Assembly (NCBI GenBank): GCA_903835185.1
Contig: CAILLX010000115.1
Coordinates: 1-52,296, forward strand
Reading direction: 5' to 3'
DNA: 52,296 nucleotides
Source of the DNA: an uncultured bacterium
GTDB taxonomy: Bacteria; Cyanobacteriota; Vampirovibrionia; Obscuribacterales; Obscuribacteraceae
A program made the translations under genes and the position numbers. The notes beneath the pieces are model-generated. The model did not search any database and had not been told where the DNA came from. It saw nothing but the letters and a program-made list of their open reading frames with translations. Below, piece by piece: positions 17,980-25,855 of the stretch; within the stretch, counting starts at the first letter, position 1; each line of letters begins with the position of its first letter.

Positions 17980-18342
17980 TTAACACCTGCTGAGAATCTC
18001 CTCCAGCTTTTTGGACAGCTGGTCTAAGGTGAAAGGTTTGCCTAGAAAATCATCAGCACCGGCATCCAGTCCGGTTTGCCTCGTGCTGACATCACGGTGT
18101 CCGGTCAGCATGACTACTTTGTCCTGCCCTCCAGCCAAGCGGTACTGTCTGAGAACGTCAACTCCCAGCAGATCAGGGAGTTGCCAATCAAGGATGATGA
18201 CATCATATCTGTCAGCATTCATCTTGGACAGAGCAACAGGACCTGTGTAGGCGGCTTCGACAGTGTAGTTGATACACTCTAGCCAATCTTTAAGAGTGTC
18301 AGACAGGTCGGCATCATCTTCAACCAGCAATATCTTAGCCAT
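17980..18342 (-). CDS. Single-domain response regulator (CheY-like)
   Basis: 120 residues, a lone receiver domain with all functional residues: acidic pair Glu8/Asp9/Asp10 (LLVEDDADL), phospho-acceptor Asp52 (ILDWQLPD), Thr80 (MLTGH) and Lys102 (GKPF). There is no output domain, so it works by protein contact or as a phosphate shuttle. The next gene encodes an Hpt domain plus a receiver, which makes a His-Asp relay partner available, though no histidine kinase is in the window. A good promoter lies upstream (18376-18403), and AAGGG precedes the ATG. Confidence 0.93.
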   Translation of the reverse strand: MAKILLVEDDADLSDTLKDWLECINYTVEAAYTGPVALSKMNADRYDVIILDWQLPDLLGVDVLRQYRLAGGQDKVVMLTGHRDVSTRQTGLDAGADDFLGKPFTLDQLSKKLEEILSRC

Positions 18343-18375
18343 TAAGTTGTAATCCCTTCTTATTCATACTGATTA

Positions 18376-18403
18376 ATTATAAGCTCTGCTACTGGCCTTT
18401 CAG
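18376..18403 (-). promoter_or_regulatory. Promoter of the response regulator gene
   Basis: On the minus strand, TATAAT (18381-18376) is a perfect -10, with CTGAAA (18403-18398) as -35 at a 16-base spacing. It is placed about 35 bases before the ATG at 18342. Confidence 0.45.
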
Positions 18404-18531
18404 CTATAGCTGCCAGGGCAGACAGGTTCGCCGCTGAGCTCTAAACAGATTGCGGTGCCTACTTGTTGTCTGGCAAAGCTCAGCGTAAGCGCTGTTGCCT
18501 CACGATTACATGTCTTGTAAACTCAAGATCT

Positions 18532-19647
18532 ATGGTTATAAAGATTGGTAGCTGCACTTTTAACAGCCGAGTGTATGTCCCTCCCATGGCCGGAGTGACA
18601 GATATAGTTTTTCGCGCTCTCGTGCGCAGTTTTGACAGTAGCTGCTTGTTAGCCACTGAGATGGTATCTAGCCGGGGTCTTATTAATCGTCCACAGACGC
18701 GGCTGCTCGATCTCTCAGTAAGTGAGCATCCGGTGGGAATTCAGATCTTTGGACATGAGCCTGACGTGATGGTTGATGCAGCTCTAATTGCTCAAGAGGC
18801 AGGAGCTGATTTTGTCGATATCAATATGGGTTGTCCGGTGCCAAAGATTACTAAAGGGAAAGATGGCTGTGCCTTGATGCGCGAACCGGAGCTGGCCGGA
18901 CAGATTGTTAGTGCTGTCAGATCAGCAATTACTGTGCCGCTGACAGTTAAGTTCCGTCTTGGCTGGAATAACGAATCAATTTGTGCCGTTGAATTTGCTC
19001 AGATGCTTGAGACGTCAGGGGCAGATGCAGTGACTGTCCATGGGCGTACCCGCCAGCAACTTTACTCTGGAGTAGCTGATTGGGAGCTTATCGGTAAGGT
19101 GAAAAAAGCTGTTTCTATTCCTGTATTTGGCAACGGCGATATTTTTGCACCTGAAGATGCGCTCAGGGCAGTTGAAGTGTCTGGTTGTGACGGAGTTGCT
19201 GTGGCACGCGGTATGTTAGGCAGTCCCTGGCTGGCTGGCAGGATAAGCAGGTTGTTTGAGACAGGCACTGCCGGGCAGGCTCCCAGTTGTGTTGAACGTC
19301 TGATCGTTGCTTATAAACACAGCGCCGGGTTGTGTCGCTATAAAGGTGTGTCTGTAGGGATAAAAGAATCGCGCCGGCATCTGACACATTACACAAAAGG
19401 TATTCCAGATGCGTCAGTTTATCGTGCTCAACTGGCTCGGGTGTCGAGCTGCGATGAAGTGTCAACTATTCTTGCTGACCTGGCAGGCAAGACTGGTGGT
19501 GAGCAAGGTAGAAGCGATTTCTTATTTGCTGTAGAGAAGTATAATTTCGAAAATAGCGAACATCCAGCAAAACGGGATTGTGACAGTAAAAAGAGTGTCA
19601 AACCCCCAGTTGATCTCGTTGCCGTCTCGCCAGTCGCAATACCATAA
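18532..19647 (+). CDS. dusB: tRNA-dihydrouridine synthase (DusB-like)
   Basis: 371 residues from the ATG at 18532 (MVIKIGSCTFNSRVYVPPMAGVTD), which matches the family's start; the 23 codons upstream in the same frame do not. This FMN enzyme reduces specific uridines in tRNA using NADPH. The barrel shows PMAGVTD (FMN site), VDINMGCPVPKITKGKDG with the catalytic Cys, VHGRTRQQLYSG and GNGDIFAPEDA. The last 50 or so residues are a tail without family resemblance. They overlap a membrane-protein frame on the other strand (19522-19731), so the natural C-terminus or the overlap is odd. The DusB assignment rests on general similarity; another Dus subtype is possible. Confidence 0.9.
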   Translation: MVIKIGSCTFNSRVYVPPMAGVTDIVFRALVRSFDSSCLLATEMVSSRGLINRPQTRLLDLSVSEHPVGIQIFGHEPDVMVDAALIAQEAGADFVDINMGCPVPKITKGKDGCALMREPELAGQIVSAVRSAITVPLTVKFRLGWNNESICAVEFAQMLETSGADAVTVHGRTRQQLYSGVADWELIGKVKKAVSIPVFGNGDIFAPEDALRAVEVSGCDGVAVARGMLGSPWLAGRISRLFETGTAGQAPSCVERLIVAYKHSAGLCRYKGVSVGIKESRRHLTHYTKGIPDASVYRAQLARVSSCDEVSTILADLAGKTGGEQGRSDFLFAVEKYNFENSEHPAKRDCDSKKSVKPPVDLVAVSPVAIP

Positions 19648-19731
19648 CACTGCATTAGTGAGTGGTGACATAAACCAGCCCATTATGCCGGCCATGAAAG
19701 CAAATAACAGCAAGATTGTCCAGAAGTCCAT
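19522..19731 (-). CDS. Small two-helix membrane protein (uncertain)
   Basis: 69 residues from an ATG at 19731. Two clean hydrophobic helices, FWTILLLFAFMAGIMGWFM (about 3-21) and FTVTIPFCWMFAIFEIILLY (about 48-67), flank a polar loop with Trp, Asp, Glu and Asn. The composition looks like a real membrane protein. The ribosome site (CAGGCGA) is weak. It overlaps the tail of the dus gene by 126 bases in antisense, and that tail has no family match, so this gene may be genuine and the dus tail incidental. No family is recognised. Confidence 0.4.
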   Translation of the reverse strand: MDFWTILLLFAFMAGIMGWFMSPLTNAVLWYCDWRDGNEINWGFDTLFTVTIPFCWMFAIFEIILLYSK

Positions 19732-20019
19732 AGTGTCGCCTGTCTCAACATAGAGTTGTACGTTTGCTCATGTTCAACTTAGAGTTTAGGTCAGTTTCCG
19801 CCTAATGACAATTGTAATTTCTTTATAATTGCAAGAATTATTCGATCTTAATGGGGAGAATACGAAGTTTTATGAATGAATAACCACAAAACTTTGCAAC
19901 CGGAACTCCAGATTGCAATGAAATGGCTGCTCACAACATAGCTAACACATCAACTAAAGTAATAGCGTTTAGTTGAGAACTTTGCGGAGAGCTCCGTTTG
20001 GAGCCTGGCTAAGTTGTTG
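19732..20019. other. Intergenic stretch with a flagellar-like peptide trace
   Basis: About 288 bases with no confident gene. An ATG at 19923 opens an 18-codon frame to 19976 that reads MAAHNIANTSTK before diverging. This resembles the AxNIANxxT motif at the N-terminus of flagellar rod/hook proteins, but the match is only about 11 residues and could be chance. The rest is AT-rich (TTTATAATTGC near 19821) and could hold promoters. Nothing else is visible. Confidence 0.2.
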
Positions 20020-20232
20020 TTAGTACAGCTTGTAATCAGAAGAAGAGATGAAGATAGTGCCATCTCCTTCAGCTGCTACCATCTGGAGCGCCTGAATGAC
20101 TGAATTGGTAGCTTTTTGCTGATCACGCGTTTCATTTTTGATCTGCTTGGCGCGTTGGGCTACTTTCAAAACCAGCTCGTAACGATTAGGGTGCTTCTCA
20201 AGCAATTGGTCCAAAGTTCTTGTTGTGCTCAT
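20020..20232 (-). CDS. rpoZ: RNA polymerase omega subunit
   Basis: 70 residues, the usual size of omega. The conserved core NRYELVLKVAQRAKQIKNE matches the family's RY-x-L-V-x-x-A-x-R-A-R-Q, followed by NSVIQALQMVAAEG. Omega helps beta-prime fold and assemble into RNA polymerase. It lies 9 bases after the gmk stop on the same strand, the gmk-rpoZ order common in bacteria, and is probably cotranscribed with gmk. Confidence 0.92.
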   Translation of the reverse strand: MSTTRTLDQLLEKHPNRYELVLKVAQRAKQIKNETRDQQKATNSVIQALQMVAAEGDGTIFISSSDYKLY

Positions 20233-20241
20233 TAAATCTGC

Positions 20242-20859
20242 TCACCGTATTGGTTGACGTATTTTTAGTCTTTCAGAATATATTATATGCTGCAGGTTGT
20301 TGACTGCTATCTCAACAATGTCATTAACAACTTCATAAGCAAACAGCTCTTTCTGGGAGATCTCCTCTTTTGCTTTGACCAGTCTCGAGGCAACCTGCTC
20401 TGGCTGCTCTGTGGCTCGGCCGGCAAGACGTGACTCAAGAGCCTCGAAAGAAGGAGGTGAGAGAAAGATGAGTACTGCCTCCGGCGCCAGTTGGGCAATC
20501 TGTCGGGCGCCAGCAACTTCAATAACCAGTAGGACATCATTGCCATCTTGCTGCTGTTGCCTGACAAAGCTTCGCGGTGTTCCATAAAAGGCGCCAGCAT
20601 ACTCTGCCCATTCAAGGAGTTCGCCGCTGGCGCGGGACTGACTAAACTGTTCCTTTGTGAGGAAAAAATAGTCGATACAGTCGAGCTCGCTGTTACGCTT
20701 CTGTCTTGTTGTCACAGATATGGAGCGCAACAAGTGCGGTGTCTGTTCGAGCAACTGGGCAACTACAGTGCCTTTGCCGACTCCGGAAGGTCCGGAAAGG
20801 ACAATGAGATTTCCTTGACGCTGGGAACAGGTTGCGGAGCAGTTGACTTGTTGATTCAT
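20242..20859 (-). CDS. gmk: Guanylate kinase
   Basis: 205 residues. P-loop GPSGVGKG lies at about 23-30 after strand NLIVLS. The GMP-binding region includes SVTTRQKRNSELDCIDYFFLTKEQF, where the family usually has TTRxPRxGExxGxDYxF, and ELLEWAEYAGAFYGTP is a family signature. It phosphorylates GMP to GDP with ATP, feeding GTP and dGTP pools and, indirectly, c-di-GMP and (p)ppGpp. The GMP-binding loop is slightly unusual (QKRNSELDCIDY lacks the usual Gly-Glu), but the remainder is standard. It heads the rpoZ operon and is divergent from rqcH across about 255 bases. Confidence 0.95.
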   Translation of the reverse strand: MNQQVNCSATCSQRQGNLIVLSGPSGVGKGTVVAQLLEQTPHLLRSISVTTRQKRNSELDCIDYFFLTKEQFSQSRASGELLEWAEYAGAFYGTPRSFVRQQQQDGNDVLLVIEVAGARQIAQLAPEAVLIFLSPPSFEALESRLAGRATEQPEQVASRLVKAKEEISQKELFAYEVVNDIVEIAVNNLQHIIYSERLKIRQPIR

Positions 20860-21114
20860 AGAGATGCCTTAAGCTGTTTGGGATGCGGACTTCTTCAGGC
20901 GACAAGGCAATGATTATCAAATAATTTGTCATCTGAACATCATCTGCAAGAGCACATTCTCTATTATTTTAGCCAAGCTGCCGCTGTTGTTATTAATCTT
21001 GCTTGTGGACTGTTGGCTGGTTAACTCTCCTCTAATATTCTTAGTTGGTGATAGCTTATTTATTGTAAAGTAACAACACTCTCCTGACCTGCCAGCCTGC
21101 TGGCGATCGAAGCT

Positions 21115-22893
21115 ATGCAACCATTCGACGCCCTTTCAATTAAGGTGGTTTTACAGGAGGCAAAGCCTTTTCTCATCAATTGCAAAGTTGATCGAGTTTT
21201 TCAGGTGGCGCGTGATGAGATAGTGCTGGCACTCAGGCACCGTGGCGGCATGAGATATCTTTTGTTGTCGGCACATGCATCACTTGGACGACTCTGTCTG
21301 GTCAGTGTGCCGCCCCAGTCTTCGTCTGTACGTCCACCCAGCTTCTGTCTGATCCTGCGTAAATATCTTACAGGTGCTACTTTAGTGGCGGCAGAGCAGC
21401 TTGTCGGTGAGCGCATCGTTGATATTGTCTTCTCAGCCCACGATGAAGTTGGTTCTCTTTCTCACAAAGTGCTTACAGCTGAGCTTATGGGCCGGCACAG
21501 CAACCTTATCTTCTGGGACAAGGCTAGTGGAAAGATTTTGGGAGCTTCACACCTGGTCAGCCAAGATATGAGCAGGCTCAGACAGGTGTCTCCTGGGCTT
21601 CAGTATATGCGCCCGCCCGGGCAAAATAAGCCAAATATCTTTCAGGTAACAGAAGATCAATTCAGCGGCTGTTTTTACGATTATTTTGCCGGCTCAACTC
21701 ACTGCGAACCGGATCTGCTCACACAGTGGTTGTGTGCAAACTTTACTGGACTAGGCAGGCACCTTGCTGAAGAGCTGGTGGTAGCAAGCGCAGGAGGCGA
21801 CTACAGGCAAGAGCGGGTGGTCAAACTTTGGGAGCGTGTCTTTTCACTCAGGGATGATTTCGAGCCGAAGCCAGCTATGTGTCTGGATCTTACTAGCTAT
21901 ACTGTTGTTTCTTGGAATCTGGCTGCCGGCGATAATTCCAACTGGAAATGTTTCACTGCTGCCAACGATATGGTGGCTGAGTATTTCAGCCAGCGACAGG
22001 CTAAAGAACGCTCAACCCAACTTAAAGAGAGGCTCACTGCCGACTTGCAGCAAGAGATTGTCAGATTGAAAGATCGTCTTGCCGCAGCAGCTAAATATGC
22101 AAATTTAGGTGACGAGCGCTTAAGCCCCAAAATAGCAGGTGATCTTATTTTGGCTCACCTCTGTGTAGTTGTCACTGGTCAAAAAGAGCTCATATGTGAC
22201 AACCTGGCAAGCTGTTCGGATGAGAAAGTAACTATTGCTCTTAACCCTGGTCTGTCTGCCTCGCAAAATGCACAGAGCTATTACAGGCTTTATGCTAAAG
22301 AGCGTGCACGCTCCGGGGTTGCCAAGCTGGCTCGAGCTGAGGCTGCCTCCCGTCTGACAGTAGCGCAAAAGCGTTTAGATCTGCTTAACAGAGCTTGCAG
22401 CTTAGAGGAGCTTGAGAGGCTACGCGACATTATTCATCCTTCCACGCAACTTAAAGAAGCAGCCAATTCTCAAGTTACAACAGCCAAGAAGAAGCAACGA
22501 CTGCTTAAGGTCACATCGTCAGATGGCTGGATTATTTATGTGGGGCGCAACCGCCAGGAGAATGATGAGCTAATATCACGAGTAGCACAACCACATGATA
22601 TTTGGATGCATATTTCTGGCGCAGGCGGTGCTCACGTCTTAATTAAAGTGCCGTCAACCAAACAGGATGCTCCAGCACGTACTCTGGCAGAGGCAGCCCA
22701 AGCGGCTGCCCGTTTATCTAAAGCTGCATCAAGTGGGGTTGTGCGTGTCGTCTATACCCAGTGCCGTTATGTGCGCAAAGTGCCTAAAAACAAGCCGGGA
22801 GTCGTTCGTTACGAAAATGAGAAGACTCTTGCAGTGGACATAACAGGACCGATGCCAGAGATGCTTAAACGCTTACTGGCTCGCCAGAATTAG
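21115..22893 (+). CDS. rqcH: Ribosome quality-control protein RqcH (NFACT family)
   Basis: 592 residues: NFACT-N domain (about 1-200, MQPFDALSIKVVLQEAKPFLINCKVDRVFQ; ELMGRHSNLIFWD is the conserved block), a helix-hairpin-helix region, a coiled coil (about 300-350 and 390-440) and a C-terminal NFACT-R domain (QPHDIWMHISGAGGAHVLI). RqcH/Rqc2 binds stalled 50S subunits with peptidyl-tRNA and adds C-terminal Ala tails that mark nascent chains for proteolysis. Older databases call it a fibronectin-binding protein. The ATG at 21115 gives the usual N-terminus. It is convergent with lexA, with a large palindrome between. Confidence 0.93.
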   Translation: MQPFDALSIKVVLQEAKPFLINCKVDRVFQVARDEIVLALRHRGGMRYLLLSAHASLGRLCLVSVPPQSSSVRPPSFCLILRKYLTGATLVAAEQLVGERIVDIVFSAHDEVGSLSHKVLTAELMGRHSNLIFWDKASGKILGASHLVSQDMSRLRQVSPGLQYMRPPGQNKPNIFQVTEDQFSGCFYDYFAGSTHCEPDLLTQWLCANFTGLGRHLAEELVVASAGGDYRQERVVKLWERVFSLRDDFEPKPAMCLDLTSYTVVSWNLAAGDNSNWKCFTAANDMVAEYFSQRQAKERSTQLKERLTADLQQEIVRLKDRLAAAAKYANLGDERLSPKIAGDLILAHLCVVVTGQKELICDNLASCSDEKVTIALNPGLSASQNAQSYYRLYAKERARSGVAKLARAEAASRLTVAQKRLDLLNRACSLEELERLRDIIHPSTQLKEAANSQVTTAKKKQRLLKVTSSDGWIIYVGRNRQENDELISRVAQPHDIWMHISGAGGAHVLIKVPSTKQDAPARTLAEAAQAAARLSKAASSGVVRVVYTQCRYVRKVPKNKPGVVRYENEKTLAVDITGPMPEMLKRLLARQN

Positions 22894-22940
22894 TGTGCCT
22901 GCGTCCAGTAGTGAGATTCCAAAGTTCTGCAACAATTACC

Positions 22941-22988
22941 GTACGGGCGGATTGCATGCGCCCGCGGGCGCGTGCAATCCGCCCCTAC
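22941..22988. repeat. GC-rich palindromic element, copy B (rqcH/lexA junction)
   Basis: An almost perfect 48-base dyad. GGGCGGATTGCA (22945-22956) pairs with TGCAATCCGCCC (22973-22984), an inner GCGCCC-GC-GGGCGC core sits between them with one mismatch, and outer GTA/TAC extends the stem. The lexA stop codon (22987-22985) lies inside its right edge. It shares GGGCGGAT, GCGGGCGCGTGCAA and CGCCCCT with copy A at 5344. Confidence 0.65.
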
Positions 22989-23617
22989 TCGAACTTGCGG
23001 AAAAGCCCGACCACAACCCCTTGAATCTCTATCTGCTCCTCTGGACCAACTATGATAGGCTCCAGCGATGAGTTGGCTGGTTGCAGACGAAACCTTCCTT
23101 TCTCCTTGTAAAATCGTTTTAGAGTTGCTGTGCCGTCGCCTAAGAGCGCCACTACAGTGTCGCCGTTAGCTGGCGCAGGCTGTGGCTTGACTATGACATA
23201 GTCGCCATTATAAATGCCATCTTCAATCATAGAATCGCCTTTGACCTTCAGCGCATAACAGCCTGAGCCGGCATAGCGGTTCTCAATTTCAAGATACTCA
23301 TCGCTTGCCACAGCATCAATAGGTGCCCCGGCAGCTATTGTACCTGCCAGCGGCAGTCCAGGATAATGTGTCTCGGCTGGTGGCACCGGCTCCTGAGTAA
23401 TTACTGTCAAAGAACGGTTGAGCCCTGGCTCCCAGTGGACAAGCCCTTTCTTCTTGAGAGCCACTACGTGCTGGTGTACTGTCATCCTGTTGCGCAGACC
23501 CATCGCTTCTGCTAATTCTGCCAGAGTAGGCGGATAGCCCCTGACCTCTGTAAGCTCAACTATGAGCTGCAAAACAGCGCGCTGCCTGGGCGGTAATGCC
23601 TCTACTTGCTTTAACAT
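22985..23617 (-). CDS. lexA: SOS repressor LexA
   Basis: 210 residues. The N-terminal winged helix (about 1-65) reads RQRAVLQLIVELTEVRGYPPTLAELAEAMGLRNRMTVHQHVVALKKKGLV. The C-terminal S24 peptidase domain has the scissile Ala96-Gly97 in GTIAAGAP, Ser129 in KGDSMIEDGIYNGDYV and Lys167 in GTATLKRFY. It should repress SOS genes until RecA filaments trigger self-cleavage. The ribosome site GGAGGAG is immediately upstream. The promoter at 23665-23693 carries a CATAC-N9-GTATG dyad over the -10, which fits autorepression. Confidence 0.97.
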   Translation of the reverse strand: MLKQVEALPPRQRAVLQLIVELTEVRGYPPTLAELAEAMGLRNRMTVHQHVVALKKKGLVHWEPGLNRSLTVITQEPVPPAETHYPGLPLAGTIAAGAPIDAVASDEYLEIENRYAGSGCYALKVKGDSMIEDGIYNGDYVIVKPQPAPANGDTVVALLGDGTATLKRFYKEKGRFRLQPANSSLEPIIVGPEEQIEIQGVVVGLFRKFE

Positions 23618-23656
23618 TGCTCCTCCGCTACATCAGGTGGTGTCTCTCGGGGACCC

Positions 23657-23693
23657 CATACATAAGTATAGTATGAAGAAAAGGAGCTGTCCA
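23657..23693 (-). promoter_or_regulatory. lexA promoter with overlapping dyad (candidate LexA box)
   Basis: On the minus strand, TGGACA (23693-23688), 17 bases, then TATACT (23670-23665): a near-consensus sigma-70 promoter about 48 bases before the lexA ATG. CATAC (23657-23661) and GTATG (23671-23675) form an inverted repeat covering the -10. The operator role is inferred from position. Confidence 0.55.
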
Positions 23694-23751
23694 GCCTCTG
23701 ACAGTTGTTCTTATTGCGCCTGGTTTATACAAGCTGTTGAGAAGGCAGTAG

Positions 23752-23782
23752 AGGACAATTTCTTATATACAGGGTGTATAAT
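23752..23782 (+). promoter_or_regulatory. Promoter/operator candidate for the phasin-like gene
   Basis: TATAAT at 23777-23782 is a perfect -10, with a weak AGGACA -35 at 23752-23757 (19-base spacer). A perfect palindrome TATACA-GGG-TGTATA (23766-23780) overlaps the -10. Its ATAC...GTAT half-sites resemble the dyad at the lexA promoter. Confidence 0.4.
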
Positions 23783-23925
23783 TTCAATTAGTTTTTGTAC
23801 TTCCCCACCAGTAGGGTCTGGAGGCGGTACTAGCAGTAGTTGCTTCAGTAGTTACTGCCATCCCATGGTTACACTTTAGTGCCGCCACGCCAGATTGTGG
23901 TTGGGGAATCAGGGAGGTTTAAGAC

Positions 23926-24288
23926 GTGTTTCGACCGATAGTCAAACTCATCTTTTTGGCCAAAGCAACATTTGAAGTTGCCCGGGAGAAGGTCGAAGAC
24001 TGTTTGGATCTTGTGACTACCAGGGCTGGTGAATACAGATCCTGCAGCAAAGAGCATCTTCTTGACTCGCAAGAAAAGATGCGGGAAGCGATTCAAGAAG
24101 TATCGCAGCAGGTCTGGCAGCGTTCCGAAGTCCTGGAGACGCAAGTGCTGGAAAAAATTCGCAGGCAGGTGGCAGATTTTTCCTTGGGTGCTTTAGGCGA
24201 TTCAACTGAAATTAATGAACTGAGAGCTGAGATTGCTACTCTGCGAGCAGAGATTGCTGAAATTAAGTCGATGAGGGCAGCTGTCTGA
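23926..24288 (+). CDS. Phasin-like coiled-coil protein
   Basis: 120 residues starting at a GTG, with GGGAGG at 23912-23917 giving ideal spacing. The N-terminal helix (about 1-35, MFRPIVKLIFLAKATFEVAREKVEDCLDLV) is amphipathic, and the C-terminus is a regular heptad coiled coil (INELRAEIATLRAEIAEIKSM, about 97-117). The layout fits small phasin-family proteins, which coat polyhydroxyalkanoate granules or act as adaptor/regulatory coils. No PHA synthase is in the window, so granule function is unproven. It sits 29 bases before an AarF-type kinase gene and is probably in the same operon. Confidence 0.6.
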   Translation: MFRPIVKLIFLAKATFEVAREKVEDCLDLVTTRAGEYRSCSKEHLLDSQEKMREAIQEVSQQVWQRSEVLETQVLEKIRRQVADFSLGALGDSTEINELRAEIATLRAEIAEIKSMRAAV

Positions 24289-24317
24289 TCCGGATCGACC
24301 TGGCAGACGAGGCAACT

Positions 24318-25739
24318 TTGCCGGCGTCGTCACTAGATGTTGGCGCCTCAAGATATGATCCTGCGTATGCAGATAGAACAGTTGTCTGGTGGCGCTTAGC
24401 ATTTAATTGTCACTTCTGGCAGCTTCTCTTAACTCTCATTATCTTTGCCGGACAGTCTTTGCTGGACAAACTCATACCGCCGGCTCAGGTGAGCGGTGCT
24501 GCTTTGCTGCAGCTTAAGGCAGCCAGGATAAGGAGACTGCTTGTTCAACTAGGTCCTACTTTTATTAAGGTTGGACAGTTTCTCTCATCCAGGCGTGATC
24601 TATTGCCGGAACCAGTGTCCTGCGAGCTGGCTTTACTGCAGGATCAAGTTGCGTCTATTAGCTTTCAACTTGTCCGGGAGATTTTAACTGCCGAACTTGG
24701 ACGTTGCTGCGGGCACTCTTTTATCCTTGTCGAAGAGGTTCCGCTAGCTTCAGCCAGTATCGGTCAGGTGCATCGGGCTTTGCTTGACGATGGCAGCCCG
24801 GTAGTCTTTAAGGTGCAGCGCCCAGGTCTGGTGCCGTTGTTTTACCGGGATCTCGGTTATCTAAGGCTTTTATCCCGAATATTCGGCCGACTACCTGCCT
24901 CTGGCAGGACTGATTGGCTTTCTCTTGCCGATGAGTTCGGGCGGAGTTTGTTTGCTGAGATTGACTATCTGGCAGAAGGGCGCAATGCCGATCGTTTGCG
25001 CGCTGTTGTGAGAAGTTATCCCCAGGTGAAGATTCCCCGTGTTTACTGGCGTTATACAAGCCGCAGAGTCATTGCACTGGAGTACCTTCCTGGAGTCAAA
25101 ATCGACAAGGTGGAGGAGCTTAAATCTCAGCGGGTCAATCTGCGTAGCCTGGCAACACTCTTAATTGAGTGCTATTTAGAGCAGGTTGTTTCAGCCGGCT
25201 TTTTCCATGCCGATCCGCATGCTGGCAACCTGGCGGTTGACGAGCTGGGCAATCTTATCATTTACGATTTTGGCATGATGGGTGAGATTACTGCCGGGCA
25301 ACGGTTAGCGTTGGCTGACTGTGTTGCTGCTGTCTCAGATGGTGATGCCTGCAGGCTTGCGTCCGGTCTGGTCAAGCTGGGATTAATTAGAAGCGACGAA
25401 CTGTGTGAGAATGTAGAAGCAGCAATAGAGCCGTTGCTTGATTATTATGGAGGCAGAGATATCCTGTCCCTGAATTTTGCAGGAATTGAGTCTAACCTTG
25501 AGGAGCTGGCTGCTAAACAGGCATTTGTTCTGCCAGCCTCATTAGCTTATCTCTTAAAGACTGGCAGCGGTCTGGAAGGGATTGCCAGAAGTTTAAAACC
25601 TAATTTCAGTTTTGCTGCTGCTGCCCAACCGTTTATCAGGCGTCGGCTGTCAGCAGAGAAGTTCGGCAACTTTTCCAGGGTACTCGAGCAGTTTGCCACA
25701 AATCTGATTGTGGAGATTTCAACTGCAGGCGTGAGGTAG
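24318..25739 (+). CDS. ABC1/AarF (UbiB) family atypical kinase
   Basis: 473 residues. The family KxGQ-type motif is present as IKVGQFLSSRRDLLPEP, the Ala-rich loop as PLASASIGQVHRALL, the ATP-lysine strand as VVFKVQRPG, the catalytic loop as FHADPHAGNLAV and the metal site as IYDFGMMGE. UbiB/AarF/ABC1 proteins are ATPases that help isoprenoid quinone synthesis or handling at the membrane. C-terminal transmembrane helices, usual in UbiB, are not obvious; a hydrophobic helix at about 30-50 (LLLTLIIFAGQSLL) may anchor the N-terminus. The start is a TTG with GAGG five bases upstream. It probably forms a unit with the phasin-like gene. Confidence 0.88.
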   Translation: MPASSLDVGASRYDPAYADRTVVWWRLAFNCHFWQLLLTLIIFAGQSLLDKLIPPAQVSGAALLQLKAARIRRLLVQLGPTFIKVGQFLSSRRDLLPEPVSCELALLQDQVASISFQLVREILTAELGRCCGHSFILVEEVPLASASIGQVHRALLDDGSPVVFKVQRPGLVPLFYRDLGYLRLLSRIFGRLPASGRTDWLSLADEFGRSLFAEIDYLAEGRNADRLRAVVRSYPQVKIPRVYWRYTSRRVIALEYLPGVKIDKVEELKSQRVNLRSLATLLIECYLEQVVSAGFFHADPHAGNLAVDELGNLIIYDFGMMGEITAGQRLALADCVAAVSDGDACRLASGLVKLGLIRSDELCENVEAAIEPLLDYYGGRDILSLNFAGIESNLEELAAKQAFVLPASLAYLLKTGSGLEGIARSLKPNFSFAAAAQPFIRRRLSAEKFGNFSRVLEQFATNLIVEISTAGVR

Positions 25740-25747
25740 TGACTTAT

Positions 25748-25837
25748 ATGGAGTATATTTTAATTGGCTGTTTGCTTGCAGCCTTGACTCTGATCAATCA
25801 GCCTGTGTGGCAGGTGATTGAATATGGGCTGAGATGA
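25748..25837 (+). CDS. Candidate 29-residue hydrophobic peptide
   Basis: ATG at 25748 to TGA at 25835-25837. The N-terminal half, MEYILIGCLLAALTLI, is a single membrane-helix-like stretch. GAGGT lies about 11 bases upstream, overlapping the end of the AarF gene. It lies in the 107-base gap between the AarF and kinase genes. It is plausible as a small membrane protein, but nothing beyond composition supports it. Confidence 0.3.
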   Translation: MEYILIGCLLAALTLINQPVWQVIEYGLR

Positions 25838-25855
25838 AGTGCTGGTGTGGACTTG

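Noticed and set aside
8440-20883. Shared 15-mer CCTTAAGCTGTTTGG before clpB (near 8440) and near gmk (near 20868)
   Set aside because: A 15-base match within 52 kb is about what chance allows; flanks do not match.
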